Under the pieces are notes generated by a model. That model saw nothing but the letters and a program-made list of their open reading frames with translations. It was not told the origin of the DNA and searched no databases. A program made the translations under genes and the position numbers. DNA of 64,000 bases from Akebia trifoliata (Eukaryota; Streptophyta; Magnoliopsida; Ranunculales; Lardizabalaceae): positions 15,982,967-16,046,966 of the forward strand of contig CM030706.1 of assembly GCA_017979445.1 (NCBI GenBank), written 5' to 3'. Shown here one piece after another: positions 45,439 through 54,711 of this stretch (its first letter is position 1; the number at the start of each line of letters is the position of its first letter).

Positions 45439-46860
45439 GTAAGATTTGAATTATGCTGAAGCCCAACCTAGTCCATTACTACATCCAAGCCCAAGACCAG
45501 TATAGTTGTTTTAAGGCTTGATCCATGGCTATTGGGCCTAATAATAACCAAGCATAAGAGCTATGAGCTGTAAAAGCCCATTGGGCCAGGTTACTGCATT
45601 AATATTCCTATACAGGATCCAAACACGTTGGGCTGAAGAAGTAACATTCAAGTTTCTGTTAAAATAAAGTTACAACTTACTAAGTAGTGAAACCAGAGAA
45701 GTTCTCTTTGCAAGATTCAAATCTTAGAGTCAAATCTTACTAAAGTTGTTAAGCTTGCCTCATCTAAAGCCCAAGTCCATAAAAAAAAAAATAATGAAAG
45801 AAGCAGCCACTAACGACTACATGTCATGGTCGTCCATAGTACCTGATCGTAGCAGGTCCTTGAAGGCTGGTCTTTGCCTAGCAATTCAATCCAACTTCCA
45901 TCTTTTTCTAAAAAAAAAAATTAGTTGACCTCATTACTCCTCTTGTGAATGAGAAGAAATGGAAGTGGCATTGATCCCATACACACTGGGTACACCCAAT
46001 TCTAATGGGACTTAGTTGCTTCTAAGTCTTGTTCCAACTTAACAAGAAAACAAAAGTTTAAGGAAATTGCATTTGAGGTTAATACAGCCTCTTGTCTGTT
46101 GGTACCTAATAATTATGGGCCAATTCAAAGTCATTCGCAAGATGGGCCTTTGGAGCCCATACTTCTATGTTTATCTTAAGACTAAGTCCACCTTACAAGG
46201 ATAAAGAATCGATGCATTCACCTGACATCCAATACAACTGACGCAAATAAGTTAGCTTGTATTAGTTGTGGTGTATGTAATGGGCTCAAAGAAATCGTTG
46301 ATGGGATTAACTTTTCTGTTATGGTATAGCCCATGAGGAAAGAAGAAAGAAAAATGTAGTCTTGAATTTGTGGACTTTGAAAGCCAATACATGGCCCACA
46401 TTGGTTTGCATTGGATGGAGTTTAAATGAGAAATATCATGATCAATGATTATCGTGCGTCATGATCAATTTTAGTTTGATCTTCATCAACAAGATCGTCA
46501 TAGTAAATACTTGTCCAAAATCTTTCGATGTCGAAACTAAGAGGGGTTCAAAGCCAAGCAGCCCAACAACTATTTTTAAGTGCTTTTTATGAAGTATTGA
46601 TATTACCTTCTAGAATATGGATGTACCAAACACATGAATTTAATCTCATGTATCTCAACTACGGGAAAGGTAAGTATACTGGGGTTATACATTTTCATGT
46701 GGGTTAAATTTTTCTCAAGGATCAGTTATCCTTTAGTGAAAAACATCTTACTACAAGGTTCCAAAGACATGTGGCAAATCCTTCAAAACTTGAAGCTTTC
46801 ACGTGTTAGCTGACATTATCAAGGATACCTCATCCTCAGCCTCGCATTCGATGATGCATC
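45439..46860. other. Non-coding 3' part of the Tat-type element before its 3' LTR
   Basis: No conserved frame or repeat recognised. Confidence 0.35.
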
Positions 46861-46874
46861 CTTGAGGAGGCATT

Positions 46875-47665
46875 TGTAGGCATCAAAATTTTGAGGAGGC
46901 TTTTACATTTTTTATAAATAAAAATCCCTAATTTTATAATGGGCCTCAAATCCAAATTGAGTCCATTAAATGGGAACGTGCTTCTTACAAGGCTGGGTTT
47001 TGGGTTTTCGCAGATAAAGCTCATGATCTATATAAAAATCAAGTGATCCACACATTAAGTATTGGGCCCTACACCCAAACAAATGAGTTCGGCCCAATAA
47101 TGATCCATTAAATCCTTTAAATTGAATTTAGACAAATTTAGCCTTTTAAATAAATCAATTAAACCTCTTTAAGTTGGGGGTATAATTGGAAAGCTAAATT
47201 ACCTTTAAGTCTATAAATACAAGAGCCTCTCTCATTGAGAGGGGATTGAGATCACTTTCTCTCAGAAGATAGAAGCTTTCCCTCTAGAGAAGAAGAAGCT
47301 CTTAAGCCCTTCTCCAGAGACAAAGCAAGGTTTTTCAGAGATCCGGACTCTGACTAAAGAAAGATTAAGCATAAAGCCCTTCTCCGGAAGCCAAGAAAAC
47401 ATTCTCAACCGATAAAGCGCGAAGTTCAGATAGAAGAAGATCTAAGAAGCCTCTACAGAAGATCAATCACAAAGCAAAGACAACGTCAAAGCGCGAAGCT
47501 CGGAGAGAAGAAAAGCTACATACATCATCATCACTATTTTTGTACTTGACTGTTAATAAGAGGAAACACTGAGATCTATATCTTCTTTTTATCAAAATCA
47601 ATAAAATCATTTGCGATCTTATTTCACGAATCTTGAGGTAGATCCGTTGAAATTTATTGTCGACA
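46875..47665 (+). repeat. 3' LTR of the Tat-type element
   Basis: 791 bases, TGTAGGCATCAAAATTTTG...TTGTCGACA, with a TATA box TATAAATA at 47,212-47,219. It pairs with 32,707-33,492. The upstream CTTGAGGAGGCATT probably acts as the polypurine tract. Confidence 0.9.
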
Positions 47666-47689
47666 CTTGTAAGAGAAGACGAATGTTCA

Positions 47690-48675
47690 TTTTTTATAAC
47701 ACCGAGTTGATTTTTTATTACTGTCGAGTTCAGCAGTATTAATAATTCTCGGGGTTTATCACTTGTACCTTTTCACAATACCAAGGTAAAAAGTTATATG
47801 CCTCTTTGTAATTTTCATGTAATTTATTCATTGCAATCTCTTTTGTTCCCTAACATTTTATGTACTAGGGACAGGTACCATAATCTCTCCTTATGCCCTT
47901 GAGTATGCCACATGCTTTATATTGTGGTCTGTCTTTCAATTTGCTCATGACTAATTGTGAAACAAATTTCTTAGTTGCATGAGGGTGACCAGTCTTAGAA
48001 GTAATTCCACCACCACATGTATGTCAATTTGTAATTGTCTTTATTGTGAACTTTGGATTAACTAAAACTTTTAATACATGCAACTTCCATCGACACCCAT
48101 CGACTTTACAATTCGAAATTATCTGAACTGAGTCATTTTTGAAAAAGGTCATAACAAAATTGAGAGCTATCACGTATTGTTCAATGCATTACAGAGTTCA
48201 TCTTTGTCACTTAATTCTTGTACCATACCAAGAATATTATCCCCTAAAATTTTGAGTTTTTTGGTGGTGCTAGATGCTAATTATTAATGATTTCCTTACT
48301 TTCCATTATAGTCACTGACACTGTAGCTTTTGAACTTTGGGTTGGAATCCTATAGAAGGATTTAATTAACACACACATGTACATAGTTCCTGTTAATTGA
48401 TATAAATTGATAAAAGAAGCCAAAGCTTTATCCATTGAAAGGTTGAACAAAAATTTATTGTTACTAGGCATGAAGTACTTCAAAGAAATATCTTCGTTTG
48501 ACATATTTGTGATTTCAGTAACTCTTTCTTTAAATGATGAGAATGTCTCATTGCGATGTATGTAATCTAATTCGTAACTACCCTCACCCTTAATGTAAGT
48601 CATGGAACCATCTTCCTCGTTCATTGAAAAATTACCACTATATATGAAAACAACATATAAACTGTCTTCAGACAT
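47690..48675 (-). pseudogene. MULE transposase N-terminal remnant (PB1-like + DNA-binding region)
   Basis: The open frame 48,675-48,277 (132 codons) starts MSEDSLYVVFIYSG and has IKGEGSYELDYIHRNETFSS and VTEITNMSNEDISLKYFMP, which resemble the PB1-like N-terminal region of plant MULE transposases. After a stop, the same strand continues near 48,010-47,800 with HTCGGGITSKTGHPHATKKF, then VMSKLKDRPQYKACGILKGI and RRDYGTCP, which match the order of the zinc-type DNA-binding region that follows it in this family. The catalytic DDE part is absent: beyond 47,690 lie the retroelement and then the left TIR. So it is an internally deleted copy that could at most make a fragment. Confidence 0.7.
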
Positions 48676-49059
48676 GATGTTATGGTTTTTTTTGCATAAA
48701 AAATAATTATTATTAAAGAAAAATAAATCCTGTAAAATTTAAAATTAGCATCGAGTACAAATAGTATCGAGTTCGACAATTTTAATATTAATAGCATCGA
48801 GAAAGCACGACTTAATCATAATATTGAAAATGAAAATATAACTTTTACATAACTTAATATGAGCCATTTTCATTTGTCATATTGTATGGCGAACCAAGGT
48901 TATTATTATTGATAAACTCTTCTTGTTCTTATTTACTAAATTCAGGAAAGTCACTCAATTTGACGTGTTGTATGACATGGAGACACATTCTTGTATTTTC
49001 ATTTTCTTTGCATTCAAGAGCTTAATTAGATGCAAATGGCATATTCTTCGAGTAAATCT

Positions 49060-49362
49060 TTACTCTTTGTCGAGAAATTTTTTTTTGATTTCATGTATCT
49101 CCATCTTAAGATATTTGGCTTCACTAATCAACCAACACCATTGTTTATTTTTTTTACTAAAATAATCTCTAGTCGATTTTATAGTTTGAAGATGTTTGAT
49201 TATATAGTTACGAGCTACTTTGTCTAAGCTATTCATGTCGTAACATGAGTTTTCTGAGTATTCATTGGACTGACTATCGTCATTATTCATCAGTTCTATT
49301 TCTTCGTCTAATTCATTACTACTATTTTCCTCCAGACATCGTTGATAGTGGCTTTTTTGCAT
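49060..49362 (-). CDS. Small hypothetical acidic ORF inside the MULE
   Basis: A 100-codon frame starting MQKSHYQRCLEENSSNELDE. Its N-terminal half is acidic and Ser/Asn-rich, and its C-terminal half is basic with possible helices (VARNYIIKHLQTIKSTRDYF, EIHEIKKKF). A - strand TATATATA (49,425-49,418) lies about 55 bases before its ATG. It sits between the right TIR and the transposase remnant, in the same direction, so it could be an extra 5' ORF or captured host sequence. I do not recognise the protein. It may also be a chance frame. Confidence 0.35.
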   Translation of the reverse strand: MQKSHYQRCLEENSSNELDEEIELMNNDDSQSNEYSENSCYDMNSLDKVARNYIIKHLQTIKSTRDYFSKKNKQWCWLISEAKYLKMEIHEIKKKFLDKE

Positions 49363-50122
49363 AGAAAAAGATGATTACGAGTTGAGAGGTGGGATTCAAA
49401 GGTTTGTATTCTAGAGGTATATATAAGAAATAAAATAATGTGGATGTGACCATCCACTGGATCTTTTGTGAATTGTCATGTCTTCAAACAAGTAAGTAGA
49501 TGTAATTGAACACATGAGGTGAATTGTCATTTCATTAAAATTTCAAAGTGGATGTGACCATTCATTAATTAGAATCGAGTTCGACAATTTTACAATTATT
49601 TAGTACTGAACTTGATGATAATTAAAAAAATGTCGAGTTCATAATATTATTTATCATGAACTCGACGCTGTAACTAATTTTTGTTCGATTTTGCAATTTT
49701 AGTTCCAACACAATTTTTTCATGAAAACGACAAAAAATGAAATGGATGAACTGTAAGCCCTCCATAAACCCTTTATAAACCATTTATTTACTTGAGTTTT
49801 GGCCTAAATCTATTATATTCATAAAAAAAAAAGTGTTAAAAACTCACCTCTTGTGTCAATTTTATCGTAGAAAAGGCTAGGAAGAAGAATTTGACGGAAT
49901 GAGAGCAAAATTGATTTATAAGAGGGGTTTCTAAGGCTTCATATTATCAAGAACCAAATGAAAGGTAATTTCGACATTTCACATGCCAATAATGGTGAAA
50001 ATGATCTTCATGGACCATTTAGAAAGAAAAAGTTTGTTAAATGTCGTGTTCAACTAATTGTGAAAATTTAGGGACTATTTAGAAAGAATTCCCTTCACGA
50101 GGGTCCTTCAAGTAATTTTCCC

Positions 50123-50555
50123 TTTTCATTACCAAGACAGGAGATTTTAAAGGGACTATTTCGCAAGTTTAAAGTGACTATCTCCCAAAAAATAGTGAAA
50201 ACTACAAAATTGTGGCTTTTAACCTACACCCTAGTCTCCTAATCCCTAAGGCTGGGTGTATCATCAACCATCAAACGTTTTAGGTGAGATAGGATAAAAT
50301 ATGTATGCCTGAAGAATCTACTTGAATCTCCACTTATTTTTCCGAATATTTCAGGTAGTTAAAAAAAATGAAAATTCGGTTCAAGAATGTAAAATAGGAC
50401 GATGAATAGAAAGAATCAGATTAAAATTTTTTTCCAGATATTTATGAAAATGTGATCAACTTGGTGCTCCAGCTTAAGTTCTTTTGATTCAATGTTACAA
50501 TTCCCCATAGGGATGGTTGTCCTTTAACCAACCCTTATTTACAAGTTGTACTGGA
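50123..50555. other. Intergenic stretch, nothing recognised
   Basis: Ordinary AT-rich sequence after the MULE; no gene. Confidence 0.3.
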
Positions 50556-50700
50556 GTAACATTGAAATTGACATTGTTTAGGACATTGGTATGCATAGAA
50601 CCATAGATGCTTCTCACTCGTATCTCAATGAAAAGCATCTATGGTTCTATGGGCACATCCACTTCAGCAATGTCCCAAATGATGTCAATTTCAATGTTAC
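50556..50700 (+). ncRNA. Candidate miRNA-precursor-like hairpin
   Basis: The arms GTAACATTGAAATTGACAT...GACATTG...CATAGAACCATAGATGCTT and their complement pair over nearly 60 bases. One asymmetric bulge of about 11 bases, a few mismatches and a terminal loop of roughly 15-20 bases complete the fold. That is the size and shape of a plant MIRNA foldback. It matches no conserved miRNA that I know. It could instead be a tiny MITE. The producing strand cannot be told. Confidence 0.45.
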
Positions 50701-53103
50701 TTCAACATTTTCCTTTACTTGTCATTGGAAAATTAATGTATAGAGCTCAATCTCTTTATTTCCAAGATTGCTAGGGTATTTTTGTAATTTAAAAATATTA
50801 CTGAGGACAATTTTTAATTTATATCAGACCCTTGTGTCCTTATAATTTTAAAGTTTAAGAGGATATTAACCAGAAAATAAATGTTCTTTTATAATTTTCA
50901 ATAAATTAACTTTGCATCATACCCTTAATAGGGTATGAATACCATTCTTTCACTTTACCAAAGAAGGTTAAGTTTTGGATATTTTCTTCTCTTTGATGGA
51001 GAGATACTAAAGATCTCAGGAGGTCAGAGTATACGATATTGATTTCATCTTGTTCTTTTTGAGGGTTATTGTTGATAGTGGCAATTCATGGCTTTTAGTG
51101 TGGAAAGTTAGTTCCTATTTTAAACGGCTTATGTTGATTTTTAGTATATGATAAATTATTTAATTAATTGAGGTATAAGAAGTTAAAGTTGGGTTGCAAA
51201 AATAGAATATCTTGTATAATTTCAACAAATTAAGTAGTGGTAGTTGTGCATAAACAATTTTATTATTTTAACCAAAAGGACCTTAATAATTAGTATGTTT
51301 AAATGTACTATTGGGGCACTTTTGGAAGAAAATTCTATTGTCAACAACCCTCTATTCAATCTTATCTCATTATAATATTAAAGATATGCTTATTCAAAAA
51401 GTGACAATAGAATTTTCTAGTTTTAAAATATTGGAGGAAAACCTGATTTTTCTAGTATTTGAAATCTTAATTTATATACGTCAAAACAATTGTCTAAATG
51501 GTCATTATAGATGAAATTTTTTGCACTACCTTGAGATTCCCATGACCTACTTGATCTCTACAACTTTTGAACTCCTAGTATGTCTACAACACAACTTCTC
51601 TAATGCCCAAGTCAATTTTAGTATAAAAACTAACTGAATAACAGAAGGAAATAAAACATATCTTTTGATGTGTTTGGTCATGTATTTATAGAGGTGAATC
51701 CTTGGGATCCCCCTTAGATTATGTTTTCTTAATCTATGTTTTTTTGATTTTAGAAGGTTGCTTTTGATTTGGAATGTATCCTATCAGAATTACATCCTCA
51801 TCCATTCCTTCATTTCAGGGATTTTCCTTTATACGGATTGTTGATCTTACATAAGATCTTAATTGACTTTGTGTCTCCTCATATCCCGAATTTTTGAGAT
51901 TCGGATCTCTTTCATCTCTTGGTAGTTCTTGTCTTTATCTTTTCTGACTAACCAAGCTCTAAGTTTCTAACGGATAATATTAGAATATGTTGAGGCCCCC
52001 ACATTTTGGTCTAACTCAAATAATTATCCTCGGAACTCGTAGATTACTCGAATCTATATGCCGTGTCAGTCTGGTGCTTTATGGAATATATCCTGTACAG
52101 TCACTATGAAAATTTTCTCAACAACCATGACCTAGATAGTTTTGATCACTTGAATGACCCATTTAACAATCCATATGAAGGGTCACTAACATCTAATCCG
52201 TGAAGATGCAGATCTGCTTTAGGGTTTACAAGACCTGATTTTGGGGGATTGGGGAGCTACCATTTAGTTATAGGTCTAGGAACCAAGTTTGACTTTGAAT
52301 AGAATTTGGGCTATCTACGATAGAGAAAATGGGCAAGATGTCTTATTATGAAATCCGAAAGATGTTATGTTTAGGTTTTGTTTGACTTGAATATGTTCCA
52401 TCGATTGTGCTTAGAACAACCTAATTAATCTGACTATTGGTCAAGATGCTAAACTAAGGTAACAAGTGCAAACATAGTTCTATTTTCCTAAATGAATGCT
52501 CTAAACATCAAAACATGACCTACAACCCCCCACAAGAAAAGCCTTATTGAGATCTAGTCATGCATAGAAATGACATTATGATGACAAGCAATATTTTGAT
52601 GAAAAAAAATATGACATGATGCATGCCACATACTAACAAAGCTAAAATAATGGCTAAAGATTTTCACATTGTACCAAAAATATAACTTGAATTTTCGATA
52701 CATCACAACGACTAGAGTTAGCATCATGGGTTGATGAACCCATCGAGGTGAAAGATTGGATGATGTGAGATTTTATTTGTTTCATGACTAAACCATCTCA
52801 ATATTACAAACTACCAGAACACCATATCTAAAGCCATACGATTTGATATTCCATTTCATGTCCTAACTAAGTTAACTTAGTATAAACATCCAATCTAAGA
52901 CATATCAGATCAATGTTGCACTCGATTGGAACTTAAAATCATATTCAATACCGAATCGATTCAACTAATTAAGATTCTATGCTTTACACTTTGGATCAGC
53001 ATGACATCTAAGTTTATAAACATAAACTCACATCCAAAACTATGAGAACAAGCAATGTCATACCACATGATAGCAATGATTCCCTTAGTGATAATATGAC
53101 TTG
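50701..53103. other. Intergenic stretch with possible LTR debris
   Basis: No gene is seen. Around 51,640-52,060 the composition (TATTTATAGAGGTGAATCC, i.e. a possible - strand TATA box, followed by CTTGGGATCCCC) resembles an old LTR, but no ends, duplication or partner could be identified. From 52,480 the sequence is unique-looking and AT-rich. Confidence 0.3.
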
Positions 53104-53600
53104 TGGGGTCAGATTCCGATGAAGGCATTTATGGACTTTGCCAAACTGCTCTGAAGTCGCTCTTTCCACCTCCTTGTTAGCACCACTGTGATACCTGTCA
53201 AAAACTCTCCGACGCTCAAGTTAGATTTGCAGAAGAATAATTGTTATCACTGGTCAGACTCCCAATCAACCAAAAGATCCTTAATGTCCGTGCCTCATTC
53301 GCTATTTATAGACCTTTCCTCTGATTCAAGATTTCCCCTTCTCATGGGAGGTGATCATAGAGAATCCCTTGATTCCAAGATCCTAAATGGAATTGGGATA
53401 TTTTGGATTGGGTTTGTTAATCTAGGGAGATCTCCTCCGAGATCCCAAGGCTTGAAGTGCGTAAATCAAGGTAAGGATATTCTTTGACTAGGCCTGCCTG
53501 TCTGCTTTTCTACTGGGTAGCACTCTATATGCTGATTTGTGCATGACACCACTTAACCGGCTAGGCACAGTGTACGATCTAGATAACTGCACAATTATTT
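53104..53600 (-). repeat. 3' LTR of the second Tat-type element (inner limit uncertain)
   Basis: Starts TGGGGTCAGATTCCGATGAA and aligns with 63,519 onward. Similarity is clear to about 53,490 and patchy after that, so the LTR may extend further toward the interior. A - strand TATA box (CTATAAATAGC) lies near 53,305. Confidence 0.7.
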
Positions 53601-53874
53601 CCTTTTACAATTACCCCCTTTCAATGAGACACGAAGTCACGTCGTTTTCTTAAGACATGTATCCTCCTTCTAATTGGCTATCATGATTCTTTATCATTAC
53701 TTCTGCTCTTAATGAATCGACACATTCAATACAACATCATTTCAAATCTTCCTTGACGGTTGAGACTAATCGCTCTTATCCGTGGCAGTCCACGTGCCCC
53801 ACTAATGTCTTTACTATGCCCTAAACTGCGATGGTTAGGTTGGATAAGACTATATGTACTCTTTTACGTTCTCT

Positions 53875-53882
53875 TATAAATA
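53875..53882 (+). promoter_or_regulatory. Candidate TATA box of the antisense ORF
   Basis: TATAAATA on the + strand, in CTCTTATAAATAAAAGACTC, with a CT-rich leader after it. It lies about 180 bases before the MITE at 54,039, which itself separates it from the ATG at 54,712. Without the MITE the leader would be about 180 bases. Confidence 0.45.
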
Positions 53883-54038
53883 AAAGACTCGCACCAATTT
53901 CTCCTCCTACTGTGTTATTGCCTTTGCAATCTTATTTCTCTATGCCCTTGACGCTTCTTTCTCTCTTTCTATCTTAACTTTATTTTTACCTCTCTCAAGT
54001 TAAGGTAATTCTCTATTTTCATCTTAACTTTCTATTAA

Positions 54039-54696
54039 GGGTATGTTTGATTGCACATGGAAAATAGGGAAGAAAATCAATTTTCATGGAAAATGATATT
54101 TTTCAAGTGTTTGATTGCACATGGATATGAAAATTCATTTTCCACCCCATTCAAAAAATTCACTAAATCATGAATTTCACTTTCCCACCCATATGGGAAG
54201 GAAAATGAAATCCACCCATATTTTCCATCCTCAATTCTTCCTTACCACCACCACTACCACCACCACCACCATTATATTAACCTCACGTCGTCGTCGTCAT
54301 CGCCATCGTCACCATCACCATCGCCGTTGGCTCCGTCTCCGACCACCTTCTCTCTCTCTCTTCTTCTTTTTCTTCTTCTCCTTCTTCTCCATCCCTCACC
54401 TCCTCCGCCACCACCACCACCACGTTCTCCCCCCCATCTTCCTCACTTACCTCCGTAGCCGTCGCCACCATCGTCGTCGTCGCCGTTGCCGTCGCCGCCG
54501 CCACCTTCATCGCCACATCCTCCCCCCTCCCTTTTCCTCGTCCTCTTATTCTTTTTTCTCATATTTTTCCATGATTTTATCCAAGTGAAATCAAACAATG
54601 GAATTTGATTTTCCAACCCTACCTATTTTCCACAACTAATTTTCCATGGATTTCAAATTCCATGGAAAGTGACTTTCTATGCAATCAAACATACCC
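54039..54696. mobile_element. Tourist-like TIR element with a trinucleotide-repeat core
   Basis: The left end GGGTATGTTTGATTGCACATGG and the complement of the right end, GGGTATGTTTGATTGCATAG, are terminal inverted repeats, flanked by TAA on both sides (54,036-54,038 and 54,697-54,699). The subterminal parts share TTTTCCATGG motifs. The core (54,243-54,545) is a CCACCN/CGTCGT/CTTCTT simple-sequence block, so the 157-codon frame across it is an artefact. It sits in the leader of the antisense ORF. Confidence 0.7.
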
Positions 54697-54711
54697 TAAG
54701 TTAATTTCTCA

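Larger units (their letters stand above)
32707..47665 (+). mobile_element. Ty3/gypsy LTR retrotransposon of Tat type, complete ends, decayed coding region
   Basis: A 5-bp duplication CTTGT flanks the element (32,702-32,706 and 47,666-47,670). Two LTRs in direct orientation, TG..CA, are at 32,707-33,492 and 46,875-47,665. A primer-binding-site-like TGGCACGCCCTGTGGGACC follows the left LTR closely. A purine tract GAGGAGG lies just before the right LTR. The domain order is gag, protease, reverse transcriptase, RNase H, a second (archaeal-type) RNase H, then integrase, followed by about 6 kb of 3' non-coding DNA with tandem repeats. Second RNase H plus 3' tandem repeats is the known pattern of the Tat lineage. 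Many stops and shifts make it non-functional. Confidence 0.9.
32260..50122. mobile_element. Mutator-like element (MULE) with long TIRs, split by an LTR retrotransposon
   Basis: The left end GGAAAAATTACTTAAAAGGAC and the complement of the right end, GGGAAAATTACTTGAAGGACC, begin long inverted repeats that stay recognisable for at least 130 bases (both contain GGGAATTCTTTCTAAATAGTC). The flanks are TTTTAATTA (32,251-32,259) and TTTTCATTA (50,123-50,131), a 9-bp duplication with one mismatch. That combination is diagnostic of Mutator-like elements. Without the nested retroelement (32,707-47,665) it is about 2.9 kb. It carries a transposase N-terminal remnant (- strand) but no catalytic domain, so it is a deletion derivative. 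Confidence 0.85.

Noticed and set aside
51640..52060. Second solo LTR
   Set aside because: Composition is suggestive, but no TG..CA ends, target duplication or second copy in the window could be found.
54115..54588. 157-codon frame rich in His, Arg and Ser
   Set aside because: It is a translation of the trinucleotide-repeat core of a Tourist-like element; the opposite strand gives an equally open low-complexity frame.
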